64,000 nt of DNA. Origin: an uncultured Brachyspira sp. (lineage in GTDB: Bacteria; Spirochaetota; Brachyspiria; Brachyspirales; Brachyspiraceae). This document shows, piece by piece, positions 37,301 to 46,186 of the stretch. The stretch covers positions 124,001-188,000 of the forward strand of contig NZ_CAJUPR010000001.1 in the NCBI RefSeq assembly GCF_910588665.1. The letters run 5' to 3'. The notes below the pieces were generated by a model that worked only from the letters and a program-made list of their open reading frames with translations, did not search any database and was not told the DNA's origin. The first letter of the stretch is position 1. Every line of letters begins with the position of its first letter. Both the position numbers and the translations under genes were made by a program.

Positions 37301-39082
37301 TCACCTAAAAAACTTTTTATCCAAATAATCTTTTGAAAGCCTTAGTACAAAAGGTCTTCCATGCGGGCAGTTTGTAAGTATATTCTCCTCTTCAAGCAAA
37401 TCTAATAATTTCTGCATATCGCCGTTTGATAGCTTATCTCCTGCTTTCGGAGAATATTTGCATGATATTGTAGAGCATGTATGCTTTATAATTTTTTCTA
37501 AATTATTATTGTAGCCTTTGATAATATATATATCCAAAATATCTTTTATTATTTTTTCAATTTTATTATTTTTAGGTATGTATATAGGTATTTCCTCTAT
37601 TATAATACTATGTTTTGAATTAGCTTCAAATTTTATTCCTATAGATTCTATTGATTCCTTTGAAGCATTTAAAATATCTATTTCATAATCTCTGTATTCT
37701 ATTTCGCATGGTATAAGAAGTTTTTCATATTCTATTTTTTCAGATATAAGAGTTTTATATATTCTTTCATAATTGAGCCTTTCATAAGCGGCATGCTGAT
37801 CTATTATATACATTTCATTTCTGCATTCGGCTATTATGTATGATGAAAATATCTGTCCTATTGCTCTTGTATATTCTCCGAACTCTGTATTGTCATGTAT
37901 GCTGTAATGATTTTTATATAAATTTATTTCTTCTCTGTCTTTAATATTTTCATAACTGATTATATCTTTTACACTGTATTGATTATTGACATAATTATTA
38001 TACTTTGATTCATTGTCAGCATTATTTCCGCTTTGAATTGGAAAAGTGTTTGTAATGTCAGTTTCTATATTAACGGCTTCAAAAGTATTTACTGCATTTA
38101 TATTTTTTACTATTGCATTATAGAGCATTCCAGATATTTCTCTTTCATTTTTTATTCTTACCTCTTTTTTGCTTGGGTGTACATTAACATCTATTTTACT
38201 GCCGTCAATATTTATATATAAAAAGAAAAATGGATATCTGTCTTTAGGTATTGTATTTGAGTATGCATTTTTTACGGCATAAGAAATAACTCTGTTTTCT
38301 ATAGGTCTGTTATTTAAAAATATAAAGTTATTTTTTCTTACGGATTGGCTTATTTTAGAACTTGAAAACAGTCCGTAAATTAATATATCGTCTTTTTTTA
38401 TTTCGATTTCTATTAAATTTCTGAATATATTTTCATCAGATAAATAGCTTTCAATTCTTTCTTTTATGCTATCAGTTTTAATATATGAAATTACTGTTTT
38501 ACCATTATTTTTTAATTTCATAGCAATTTTAGGCTGTACTAAAGCTTCCGTATCAAATACTTCTTTTACTAAAAAAAACTCCCTTGAAATATGCTTTAAA
38601 AACTTATATCTGGCAGGTATATTGAAGAATAAATTTTTAGCTATAATTTTTGTACCCTGCGGTGCAGCTGCTGGCTTATGTTCTATTATTTTACCCGCTT
38701 CCGATATTATTTTTCCGCCGCTATTTTCTTCTATGTTCTTAGAAACTATTTCTAAATTTGTAACATCAGATATTGATGCCAATGCTTCTCCTCTAAAGCC
38801 TAAAGTATATATAGAATCCAAATCTTCTATTGAATGTATTTTACTTGTAGCATGATGCATTATGGCAAGAGGCAGTTCTTCAAATCTGATTCCTCTGCCG
38901 TTATCTTCTACAATCATAGATTTTATTCCTGCTTCCTCTATATATACTTTTATATTGTCGGCCCCTGAATCGACGGCATTTTCGAGAAGTTCTTTGAGCA
39001 TAGAAGCGGGTCTTTCTATAACTTCTCCTGCTGCTATGCGGTTTGCGACAGAATCAGGAAGTTTTGTTATTATATTATTCAT
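37301..39082 (-). CDS. mutL: DNA mismatch repair protein MutL
   Basis: About 593 residues. GHKL ATPase motifs: LPDSVANRIAAGEVIERP, ENAVDSGADNI, VEDNGRGI, and TLGFRGEALASIS. The C-terminal part has the endonuclease motif DQHAAYERLNYERI and the Zn/Cys region ISCKYSPKAGDK and CPHGRPFVLRLS, so it is a nicking-type MutL, as expected when MutH is absent. I start at MNNIITKLPD; an ATG three codons earlier (39091) is equally possible. mutS is not in the window. Confidence 0.95.
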   Translation of the reverse strand: MNNIITKLPDSVANRIAAGEVIERPASMLKELLENAVDSGADNIKVYIEEAGIKSMIVEDNGRGIRFEELPLAIMHHATSKIHSIEDLDSIYTLGFRGEALASISDVTNLEIVSKNIEENSGGKIISEAGKIIEHKPAAAPQGTKIIAKNLFFNIPARYKFLKHISREFFLVKEVFDTEALVQPKIAMKLKNNGKTVISYIKTDSIKERIESYLSDENIFRNLIEIEIKKDDILIYGLFSSSKISQSVRKNNFIFLNNRPIENRVISYAVKNAYSNTIPKDRYPFFFLYINIDGSKIDVNVHPSKKEVRIKNEREISGMLYNAIVKNINAVNTFEAVNIETDITNTFPIQSGNNADNESKYNNYVNNQYSVKDIISYENIKDREEINLYKNHYSIHDNTEFGEYTRAIGQIFSSYIIAECRNEMYIIDQHAAYERLNYERIYKTLISEKIEYEKLLIPCEIEYRDYEIDILNASKESIESIGIKFEANSKHSIIIEEIPIYIPKNNKIEKIIKDILDIYIIKGYNNNLEKIIKHTCSTISCKYSPKAGDKLSNGDMQKLLDLLEEENILTNCPHGRPFVLRLSKDYLDKKFFR

Positions 39083-39113
39083 ATAGTGCATTATATATGA
39101 ATTTAAAAAAAAT

Positions 39114-39145
39114 AACAGATTAGAATAAATAAATTCTAATCTGTT
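39114..39145 (-). terminator. Strong Rho-independent terminator of the sco/atoE operon
   Basis: AACAGATTAGAAT at 39114-39126 pairs perfectly with ATTCTAATCTGTT at 39133-39145. On the minus strand it falls 28 bases past the atoE stop and is followed by a run of T residues. It separates the operon from mutL. Confidence 0.8.
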
Positions 39146-39172
39146 TATTTTATTTTTTATATATTCTTTAAT

Positions 39173-40561
39173 TTAAGACGGAAACGGTATCAGCAATCCT
39201 GCTGTTATTATTATACCGACTACTACTAAAACTATTAAAGTATATCCCATTATGTCTTTAGCTCCAAGCTTAGCTATACCAAGTGCAGGAAGAGCCCAGA
39301 AAGGCTGTATCATATTTGTCCAGCTGTCTCCGTAAGCTATTGCCATAGCAGCTTTGGCAGGATCAACTCCTATTTTGGCAGCAGCAGGCATCATTATAGG
39401 ACCTTGAACTGCCCATTGTCCGCCTCCTGACGGAACGAAGAAATTTACTATGCCTCCGCTTAGGAAAGTAAATAATGGGAAGGTAGTTTTAGTTGAAATG
39501 TTTACAAACACATTACTTAATTCCATAGCAAGAGAAGTTCCTGTCTGAGCAGATACTCCTGTCATAAGTCCCATAATTCCTGCATAAAGAGGAAACTGCA
39601 GTACTATACCTGCGGCTCCTCTTGTTGCTTCCGAAAATGCATTAAGCAAACTTCTAGGTGTTTTATGAAGCAGTATTCCAAGCATTAGGAATATTAGATT
39701 TACAATATTCAAATTCAAATCCAATTTTCCTGAAGATACAAAATAATATATTATATATATAAAACCTAAAACAGATAATATTAAGTTTATAACTATGCTG
39801 TTTTCTATTTTTTCCGCAGGAGTCATTTTAGCAAAATCTTCTTTTGTAACTTTCTTAACTTCAACTTCCTCAAATAATTTAGGATCTACTGATATAATAT
39901 CTTCTTCTCTTTTAGGATGCATTAGAGCATTTATTATAGGAAGTACAATAAAAGTTGCCAATACTATAAATAAATTATATCCTGAAAATAAAGTCTGACC
40001 TACAGGAACTGCTGCTGATAATGATCCGCCTGTAGCTTTTAAATCTCCTCCTGCCAAAGTTAATGGAATGGATCCTGAAAAACCCGCATGCCATAAAACG
40101 AATCCTGAATAAGCGGAAGCTATTAAAAGTCTGTAGTCTATCTTCTGCGTTTTTTTTGCTATTTCCTTAGCATAAATTGCACCGATAACAAGTCCGAATC
40201 CCCAGTTTAATATACAAGCTATGTATGAAATTATAGTAACGAATACTATTCCCTGTGTAGGAGTTTTAGGTAAATCTGATAAACTATCCAGTAATTTTCT
40301 AAACGGAGGAGCTAAAGCCAAAGTATGACCTGTAACCAGCACCAAAACCATCTGCATACTGAAAGCTAAAAGCGACCAAATACCGCCTCCCCAATGTTTT
40401 ACGGCAGCAATAAAAGACTGCTTAGTTACAAAAATTACAGCTATAAATACTATGAAAGTTAATATAGCCGCAAAAATATAGGCATCAGGTAAAAACTTCT
40501 GCATAACCTGCGTGGAAGCATGGGCTATGCTTTCCAGAAAACCTCTTCTTTTTTTTTCCAT
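39173..40561 (-). CDS. atoE: Short-chain fatty acid transporter (AtoE family)
   Basis: 462 residues, about 12 membrane spans, matching the AtoE/SCFA transporter family: FLPDAYIFAAILTFIVF near the start, NWGFGLVIGAIYAKEIA, LWHAGFSGSIPLTLA, the conserved FFVPSGGGQWAVQGPI motif and PAKAAMAIAYGDSWTNMIQP. Carries acetoacetate, butyrate or similar acids across the inner membrane. It is the third gene of the scoA-scoB-atoE unit, 49 bases after scoB. Direction (uptake or export) cannot be read from sequence. Confidence 0.92.
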   Translation of the reverse strand: MEKKRRGFLESIAHASTQVMQKFLPDAYIFAAILTFIVFIAVIFVTKQSFIAAVKHWGGGIWSLLAFSMQMVLVLVTGHTLALAPPFRKLLDSLSDLPKTPTQGIVFVTIISYIACILNWGFGLVIGAIYAKEIAKKTQKIDYRLLIASAYSGFVLWHAGFSGSIPLTLAGGDLKATGGSLSAAVPVGQTLFSGYNLFIVLATFIVLPIINALMHPKREEDIISVDPKLFEEVEVKKVTKEDFAKMTPAEKIENSIVINLILSVLGFIYIIYYFVSSGKLDLNLNIVNLIFLMLGILLHKTPRSLLNAFSEATRGAAGIVLQFPLYAGIMGLMTGVSAQTGTSLAMELSNVFVNISTKTTFPLFTFLSGGIVNFFVPSGGGQWAVQGPIMMPAAAKIGVDPAKAAMAIAYGDSWTNMIQPFWALPALGIAKLGAKDIMGYTLIVLVVVGIIITAGLLIPFPS

Positions 40562-40610
40562 AAAAAATACTCCTAATTATAAATTTATTTAGATACTATA
40601 TATTCATACT

Positions 40611-41282
40611 TTACAGAACATCTACTTTTTTTAAGTTTTCAGATATAATAAGTTCAGCTTCAGTATTAGCCTGTATATCTTCAACACTGGAAGTAGAAAA
40701 TATTTCCACCAATTCTATGCCTTTATCGGTAATATTCATAACACCTTTTTCAGTTATAATTTTATTCACTTGATTTTTAGCAGTTAGAGGAAGTGTGCAG
40801 TTTTTAAGTATTTTTTTACTTCCTTTAGCGGTATGCTCCATAGCTACTATAACCGCTTTAGAACCTACCACTAAATCCATAGCTCCGCCCATACCCGGAA
40901 CCATTTTGCCAGGAACCATCCAATTTGCCAAATTGCCTTTTTCATCAACTTCCAAAGCTCCAAGCACGGTAACATTAACATGTCCTCCTCTTATTACAGT
41001 GAAGGACATAGAACTGTCAAAAAATACTCCACCGTTTTTTACCGTTACGAATCCCCCTCCTGCATTTGTAATATTAGGATTTTCTTTTCCTTTTTCAGGA
41101 GCAGGTCCCATACCAAGCATTCCGTTTTCAGACTGCAGTATAATATTTATATCTTTAGGTATATAATTTGCAACTTCGGTCGGCAAGCCTATACCTAAAT
41201 TAACAACATCTCCATCTTTTAATTCTTTGGCAACTCTTTTTGCTATAATTTCTCTAATTTTTTCTTTGCTTAATTCTGCCAT
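40611..41282 (-). CDS. scoB: 3-oxoacid (acetoacetate/butyrate) CoA-transferase, beta subunit
   Basis: 223 residues. The catalytic Glu lies in LQSENGMLGMGP, and GLPTEVANYIP, GGAMDLVVGSKAVIV and ITDKGIEL match the family (AtoA/ScoB). With the alpha subunit it moves CoA between acids such as acetate, butyrate and acetoacetate through a glutamyl-CoA thioester. Eighteen bases separate it from the alpha gene. A good ribosome binding site (AAGGAG) precedes it. Confidence 0.94.
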   Translation of the reverse strand: MAELSKEKIREIIAKRVAKELKDGDVVNLGIGLPTEVANYIPKDINIILQSENGMLGMGPAPEKGKENPNITNAGGGFVTVKNGGVFFDSSMSFTVIRGGHVNVTVLGALEVDEKGNLANWMVPGKMVPGMGGAMDLVVGSKAVIVAMEHTAKGSKKILKNCTLPLTAKNQVNKIITEKGVMNITDKGIELVEIFSTSSVEDIQANTEAELIISENLKKVDVL

Positions 41283-41299
41283 TTTAATACTCCTTAAAA

Positions 41300-41947
41300 T
41301 TATTCAGCCTTAACTATGTAATTTACAAATATAGATGGAACTATTATGTTATTAGGGTCTAAACAGCCATCTACTATTTCCTTTACCTCTGCAATAGTTG
41401 TTTTGCATGCCATAGCCATAAGAGGGTTAAAGTTTCTGGTAGTGCCTTTATAAGCTAAATTACCGTATTTATCGGCATAGTCCGCATATATCAACGCCAC
41501 ATCTCCATGTATAGCTTCTTCAAGTATATATTCTTTGCCTTGAACTTTTACTATCTGCTTGTTTTCCTGAACTATAGTGCCAAGTCCTGTAGGAGTCAAA
41601 ATGCCACCTAATCCTGCTCCTGCAGCTCTTATACATTCAGCCAAACTTCCCTGAGGCATTAATACAACTTCCATTTCCTTATTGTTCATTTGTTTTCCTG
41701 TTTCAGGATTTGTTCCTATATGAGAAGCTATAACCTTTGAAATTTGCTTATTAACAACCAATTTTCCGCATCCTCTGTCAGGAAAAGCTGTGTCATTAGA
41801 TATTAAAGTTAGATTTTTTACACTTTTTGTAGCCAGCATATCTATAATCGAATTAGCCGAACCGCATGCTAAAAAGCCTCCAACCATTACTTTCAAGCCG
41901 TCTTTAATAAAACTGCAAGCTTCTTCTTTTGAAATTATTTTAGCCAT
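41300..41947 (-). CDS. scoA: 3-oxoacid (acetoacetate/butyrate) CoA-transferase, alpha subunit
   Basis: 215 residues. GGFLACGSANSIIDML near residue 23 binds CoA; FPDRGCGKLVVNKQIS and YILEEAIHGDVALIYADYAD are further family motifs (AtoD/ScoA). First gene of the leftward operon and partner of the next gene. It lies 200 bases downstream of a good promoter on the minus strand and diverges from the thiolase gene. Confidence 0.94.
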   Translation of the reverse strand: MAKIISKEEACSFIKDGLKVMVGGFLACGSANSIIDMLATKSVKNLTLISNDTAFPDRGCGKLVVNKQISKVIASHIGTNPETGKQMNNKEMEVVLMPQGSLAECIRAAGAGLGGILTPTGLGTIVQENKQIVKVQGKEYILEEAIHGDVALIYADYADKYGNLAYKGTTRNFNPLMAMACKTTIAEVKEIVDGCLDPNNIIVPSIFVNYIVKAE

Positions 41948-42151
41948 ATTAAAATATCCTTGATTTTTATTTTTTTAGAGTGAAAAACTCTTATTAAAAA
42001 CATCATGTATCTTGAGCTTTAAGGTGTAAATTTAATTTATTTTGTCAATATTTTAGAAAAGTACTTACATCCATTTGAAATTATTTAATTTTATAGCTTC
42101 AATATACCCAATATTACAGATGTATCTAAAAATATTATATTTGTATTTTTT

Positions 42152-42179
42152 AGTATATACAAAATAATTGTTTTGTCAA
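42152..42179 (-). promoter_or_regulatory. Predicted promoter of scoA-scoB-atoE
   Basis: On the minus strand, TTGACA (42174-42179) and TATACT (42152-42157) are 16 bases apart. The -35 box is exact consensus. Transcription would start near 42145, some 200 bases before scoA. Confidence 0.65.
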
Positions 42180-42265
42180 TAAAAGTATTTATCAAATTTA
42201 TTTTTAATTATTTTTTAATGATCATAAACATAATAAATATCTGTAATAAAAAATTATTAATTTAA

Positions 42266-42294
42266 TTGAATTTGAAAAAAAAATGTACTATACT
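42266..42294 (+). promoter_or_regulatory. Predicted promoter of thlA
   Basis: TTGAAT at 42266-42271 and TATACT at 42289-42294, spacer 17 bases, 65 bases before the thlA start. Confidence 0.65.
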
Positions 42295-42359
42295 GAAGAC
42301 AACGCACTAATATTGTAAATAAAAATGCGGGAAAATTAATAATTCTTTGGAGATTAAGT

Positions 42360-43547
42360 ATGTCTAGAAAAATAGTAATAGCAAGTGCTTGCCGTACAGC
42401 AATAGGCAGCATGGGAGGAGCTTTAAGTACGGTTTCTACTGCCGAATTAGGATCAATAGTTATAAAAGAAGCTTTAAACAGAGCTAAAGTTGCGCCGAAT
42501 CAGGTTGATATGGTATATATGGGCTGTGTTATACAAGCTTCATTAGGACAGAATGTTGCTCGTCAATGTTCTATAAAAGCAGGATTGCCTGTTGAAGTTC
42601 CTGCTATGACAATCAATGTTGTATGCGGCTCAGGTCTTGATGCCGTAAATATGGCTGCTAATATGATAGCTTCAGGAAATGCTGATATAGTTGTTGCAGG
42701 CGGTACAGAAAATATGTCTTCAGCACCTTATGCACTTAAAAAAGCCCGCTACGGCTATAGAATGGGTAATGATACTATAATGGATACTATGGTTAATGAT
42801 GCTCTTTGGGATGCATTTAACAACTATCATATGGGTATAACAGCAGAAAATGTTTGCGATGATTGGAAACTTACAAGAGAAGAGTTAGATGCATTCGCCG
42901 CTAATTCTCAGCAGAAAGCTGTTAAAGCTCAGGAAGCAGGCGCTTTCAAGAAAGAGATAGTTCCTGTTACAGTAAAAAATAAAAAAGGCGATATAATTGT
43001 AGATAAAGATGAAGGACCTAGAGCAGGTATTACAGCAGAATCTTTAGCTAAATTAAAACCAGCATTCAAGCCAGACGGAGGAAGAGTAACTGCAGGTAAT
43101 TCTTCAAGCATTAATGACGGAGCAGCTGCTGTAGTAGTAATGAGCGAAGAAAAAGCTAAAGAATTAGGAATTAAGCCTATGGCTACTTGGATTGCGGGCG
43201 GTTTGGCCGGCGTTGAGCCTAGAATTATGGGTGTAGGACCAGTTGCGGCAGTTAAAAAATTAATGGCTAAAACAGGATTAAAAATTACAGATTTTGATAT
43301 TATCGAATCTAACGAAGCTTTTGCTGCTCAGTCAGTTGCTGTCGGCAAAGAATTAGGCATAGATGTAGAAAAACAGCTTAACCCTAACGGAGGTGCTATA
43401 TCTTTAGGACACCCAGTAGGTGCTTCAGGATGCCGAATTTTAGTTACTTTGCTTCATGAAATGGAAGCTAAAAATGCAAAAAGAGGTCTTGCCACACTTT
43501 GCATAGGCGGAGGTATGGGCTGCGCTACTATAGTAGAAAGAGAGTAG
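42360..43547 (+). CDS. thlA: Acetyl-CoA acetyltransferase (thiolase)
   Basis: Condenses two acetyl-CoA into acetoacetyl-CoA, or the reverse. 395 residues, normal length. The acyl-accepting Cys is in NVVCGSGLDAVNMA (about Cys89), the His is in GGAISLGHPVGASGCRI and the second Cys in LCIGGGMGCA. ASACRTAIGSMGG at the N-terminus is typical of biosynthetic thiolases. A ribosome binding site (GGAG) is eight bases upstream. A terminator follows, so crt is transcribed separately or by readthrough. Confidence 0.96.
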   Translation: MSRKIVIASACRTAIGSMGGALSTVSTAELGSIVIKEALNRAKVAPNQVDMVYMGCVIQASLGQNVARQCSIKAGLPVEVPAMTINVVCGSGLDAVNMAANMIASGNADIVVAGGTENMSSAPYALKKARYGYRMGNDTIMDTMVNDALWDAFNNYHMGITAENVCDDWKLTREELDAFAANSQQKAVKAQEAGAFKKEIVPVTVKNKKGDIIVDKDEGPRAGITAESLAKLKPAFKPDGGRVTAGNSSSINDGAAAVVVMSEEKAKELGIKPMATWIAGGLAGVEPRIMGVGPVAAVKKLMAKTGLKITDFDIIESNEAFAAQSVAVGKELGIDVEKQLNPNGGAISLGHPVGASGCRILVTLLHEMEAKNAKRGLATLCIGGGMGCATIVERE

Positions 43548-43622
43548 TATATACATTAAAAAATAGTGTTATGAGTTTGATTGTTTAATAATGATTTAAC
43601 TTTTTAATGAGGTTGTTAAATA

Positions 43623-43653
43623 ATATAGCCTTTGTATTTAATACAAAGGCTAT
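43623..43653 (+). terminator. Terminator after thlA
   Basis: Fifteen bases at 43623-43637 (TATAGCCTTTGTATT) are the exact reverse complement of 43639-43653. Inner pairs must open to form a loop. No strong T-run follows on the plus strand, so termination may be partial. Confidence 0.6.
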
Positions 43654-43793
43654 AATATATAATTATTGATGATTTTTTATTTTATGATTAAGAATTGATA
43701 TTTGATATAATTTTTTATAAAATAAATAGTACGAAATAATTGTATTTAACTGTTATCTCAGCTAAGTTTTTATATTTAATTAAGGAGAAATAG

Positions 43794-44570
43794 ATGGAAT
43801 TCATTAAATATGAAGAGAAGGGCATGATAGGTATTATTACTATCAGCAGAGAAAAAGCTCTTAATGCCTTAAATTCTCAAGTTTTAGATGAAATAGAAAA
43901 AACTTTTGATGCTGTAAATCTTGATGCTATAAGATGTTTAATATTAACTGGAGCAGGCGATAAATCTTTTGTTGCAGGTGCTGATATAGCTGAGATGAGC
44001 ACAATAAATAAATCACAGGGAGAAGCTTTCGGTAAGAAAGGCAATGATGTATTCAGAAAAATAGAAACTTTTCCTATTCCTGTAATAGCGGCTATTAATG
44101 GTTTTGCTTTGGGCGGAGGATGTGAAATAGCTATGAGCTGCGATATCCGTATTTGTTCCGATAATGCTATGTTTGGTCAGCCCGAAGTTGGGCTTGGAAT
44201 TACTCCTGGTTTCGGAGGTACTCAAAGACTTCCTAGAATAGTGGGAGTTGGAATGGCTAAGCAGATGATTTATTCGGCTAAAAATATTAAAGCTGATGAA
44301 GCATTAAGAATAGGTCTTGTTAATGCCGTTTATACTCAATCGGAACTTATGGCTCAAGCTGAAAAATTGGCTAATTCTATAGCTTCTGCTGCTCCTATAG
44401 CTGTTAGAAATAGTAAAAAGGCTATTAATGACGGATTACAAACTGATATGGATAAGGCTATAGTTATAGAAGAAAAATTATTTGGAAACTGTTTTGAAAC
44501 AGAAGATCAAAAAGAGGGTATGAAGGCTTTCTTGGAAAAAAGAAAAGTAGAAAAATTTATTAATAAATAA
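43794..44570 (+). CDS. crt: Crotonase (3-hydroxybutyryl-CoA dehydratase)
   Basis: 258 residues of the enoyl-CoA hydratase fold. Oxyanion-hole and catalytic segments: FVAGADIAEM and GFALGGGCEIAMSCDIRI, and PEVGLGITPGFGGTQRLPR with the second Glu. It dehydrates 3-hydroxybutyryl-CoA to crotonyl-CoA. Strong ribosome binding site (AAGGAGAAA). It precedes hbd by 39 bases. Confidence 0.94.
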   Translation: MEFIKYEEKGMIGIITISREKALNALNSQVLDEIEKTFDAVNLDAIRCLILTGAGDKSFVAGADIAEMSTINKSQGEAFGKKGNDVFRKIETFPIPVIAAINGFALGGGCEIAMSCDIRICSDNAMFGQPEVGLGITPGFGGTQRLPRIVGVGMAKQMIYSAKNIKADEALRIGLVNAVYTQSELMAQAEKLANSIASAAPIAVRNSKKAINDGLQTDMDKAIVIEEKLFGNCFETEDQKEGMKAFLEKRKVEKFINK

Positions 44571-44609
44571 TATTTTTAAAACTACAAATAAAAAATTAAG
44601 GAGTTAAAA

Positions 44610-45452
44610 ATGAAAGTAGGTGTAATTGGTGCAGGTGCTATGGGTTCAGGTATAGCCCAGTCTTTTGCTCAGACAGAAGGCTATGAAGTTTATTTATGCG
44701 ATATAAAAGAAGAATTTGCTGCGGGCGGAAAAGATAGAATAGCTAAAGGTTTTGCAGGAAGAGTTTCTAAGGGTAAAATGCAGCAGGCTGATGCCGATAA
44801 AATCTTATCTAAAATTTCTACAGGCTTGAAAGAAATTTGTAAAGATGCAGATTTGATTGTTGAAGCTGCTTTTGAGAATTTAGAAGTAAAAAAAACAACT
44901 TTCTCAGAGCTGCATAAAATTTGCAAACCTGACTGCATATTTTCTTCCAATACTTCTTCTCTTTCTATTACTGAAATAGGCAATGGAATAGGCAGACCTG
45001 TTGTAGGAATGCATTTCTTTAATCCTGTTCCTATTATGAAATTAGTTGAAGTTATTGCAGGCATTAATACTCCTAGAGAAATTGTTGATAAAATTATTAA
45101 AATATCTCAGGATATAGGAAAAACTCCTGTAGAAGTTAATGAAACTGCAGGCTTTGTTGTTAATCGTATATTAATTCCTATGATTAATGAAGCTATTGAT
45201 TTATACTCTATGGGTATTGCTTCTGCAGAAGGTATTGATAATGCTATGAAACTAGGAGCTAATCATCCTATGGGGCCTTTAGCTTTAGGAGATTTAGTAG
45301 GACTTGATATAGTTCTTGCAATTATGGAAGTTCTTCAAAAAGAAACTGGAGATCCTAAATACAGACCTAGTGCTTTGCTTAGAAAAATGGTTCGCGGCGG
45401 ATTATTAGGCCAGAAAACAGGCAAAGGTTTTTACGATTATACTAAAAAATAA
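44610..45452 (+). CDS. hbd: 3-hydroxybutyryl-CoA dehydrogenase
   Basis: 280 residues, the standard length. NAD(H)-binding GVIGAGAMGSGIAQSFA at the start, FSSNTSSLSITEI and the catalytic His in VGMHFFNPVPIMKLVE, plus the C-terminal GRTG-like GLLGQKTGKGFYDY. Reduces acetoacetyl-CoA to 3-hydroxybutyryl-CoA. Thus thlA-hbd-crt give crotonyl-CoA; the reductase completing butyrate is not here. Confidence 0.95.
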   Translation: MKVGVIGAGAMGSGIAQSFAQTEGYEVYLCDIKEEFAAGGKDRIAKGFAGRVSKGKMQQADADKILSKISTGLKEICKDADLIVEAAFENLEVKKTTFSELHKICKPDCIFSSNTSSLSITEIGNGIGRPVVGMHFFNPVPIMKLVEVIAGINTPREIVDKIIKISQDIGKTPVEVNETAGFVVNRILIPMINEAIDLYSMGIASAEGIDNAMKLGANHPMGPLALGDLVGLDIVLAIMEVLQKETGDPKYRPSALLRKMVRGGLLGQKTGKGFYDYTKK

Positions 45453-45473
45453 TATTTATTATTGCATAATATT

Positions 45474-45511
45474 ATAAAGCGAAGATTGTTTTTTTACTTT
45501 CTTCGCTTTAT
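45474..45511 (+). terminator. Terminator of the crt-hbd operon
   Basis: ATAAAGCGAAGA at 45474-45485 pairs with TCTTCGCTTTAT at 45500-45511, with two more A-T pairs outside. A T-rich loop separates them. It stands 22 bases past the hbd stop. Confidence 0.7.
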
Positions 45512-45559
45512 AAATTTAAATATATATTAAAAAATAGCAAAAACTTTCCGTATCAATAA

Positions 45560-45588
45560 TTGTAATTAATATTATTTTATTGTATAGT
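45560..45588 (+). promoter_or_regulatory. Predicted promoter of the globin gene
   Basis: TTGTAA at 45560-45565 and TATAGT at 45583-45588, spacer 17 bases, 33 bases before the start. Confidence 0.5.
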
Positions 45589-45620
45589 TTATATTGTATT
45601 AATGATTTAAGGATAATAAT

Positions 45621-45995
45621 ATGAAATATACCGAAATAAATGTTGAAGGTATAGAAAAATTGATGGATATATTCTATGCCAGAATAAGAACACATGAACA
45701 ATTAGGTCCTATATTTAACGGTGCTGTAGGTATAGATGATGAATCTTGGGAAAGGCATAAAGAAAAAATATCAAAATTTTGGCGCACTATGCTGCTTAAT
45801 GAAAGACTATATATGGGAAATCCTGTTCAGCCTCATATTAATTTACTGCCTTTTGATATTAAAATGTTTGATATTTGGCTTTCTTTATTTAAAGAATGCC
45901 TTAATGAAGTATTTGAAGAAAAAGCTGCTGATAAATATTATGAAGTTGCAGATAATGTAGGAAAAAATTTCAAGGCTGTATTATTTCAGCAATAA
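45621..45995 (+). CDS. Truncated haemoglobin, group III
   Basis: 124 residues. FWRTMLLNERLYMGNP and the proximal His72 in NPVQPHINLLPF are features of group III truncated globins, which bind haem and often cyanide, NO or peroxide rather than store oxygen. The distal position near IFNGAVG lacks a His, as in the group. The gene stands alone with its own promoter and terminator. In an oxygen-tolerant anaerobe it may detoxify NO or peroxide. Confidence 0.88.
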   Translation: MKYTEINVEGIEKLMDIFYARIRTHEQLGPIFNGAVGIDDESWERHKEKISKFWRTMLLNERLYMGNPVQPHINLLPFDIKMFDIWLSLFKECLNEVFEEKAADKYYEVADNVGKNFKAVLFQQ

Positions 45996-46084
45996 TATTA
46001 TAAGCCAAAGTTTTTAATATAAGCCTAATCTCATTATTACTATATAGTTATTATAGTTGTTCCGTAAATAAAAATTATATGAAG

Positions 46085-46106
46085 CGGCCTTTAAATTTAA
46101 ATGCCG
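46085..46106 (+). terminator. Terminator after the globin gene
   Basis: CGGC at 46085-46088 pairs with GCCG at 46103-46106, with the self-complementary TTTAAATTTAAA inside and one mismatch, followed by TATTTTTAT. Confidence 0.6.
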
Positions 46107-46132
46107 TATTTTTATATAAATAATATTGTTTT

Positions 46133-46176
46133 TTATTTTATGATAATGTAATATTTATTAAATTATCATAAAATAA
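46133..46176 (+). promoter_or_regulatory. Perfect 15-bp stem just before the DUF58 gene
   Basis: TTATTTTATGATAAT at 46133-46147 is the exact reverse complement of 46162-46176, with a 14-base loop. The start codon is at 46187 and the likely ribosome binding site (AGG, 46178-46180) abuts the stem. It could be a translational control hairpin, a dyad operator or a terminator of upstream transcripts. Confidence 0.5.
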
Positions 46177-46186
46177 TAGGTTTTTA

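Larger units (their letters stand above)
41948..42359. other. Divergent control region of the short-chain acyl-CoA locus
   Basis: No gene is seen in these 412 bases between the scoA and thlA starts. It holds one promoter for each direction (listed separately), a second TTGACA on the minus strand at 42043-42048 without a good -10 box, and a small TACATC/GATGTA inverted repeat. The roughly 200-base transcribed leader of scoA is unusually long for this genome. Confidence 0.6.

Noticed and set aside
43623..43653. Insertion-sequence end
   Set aside because: The inverted repeat is a single stem without target duplication or transposase; position after thlA fits a terminator.
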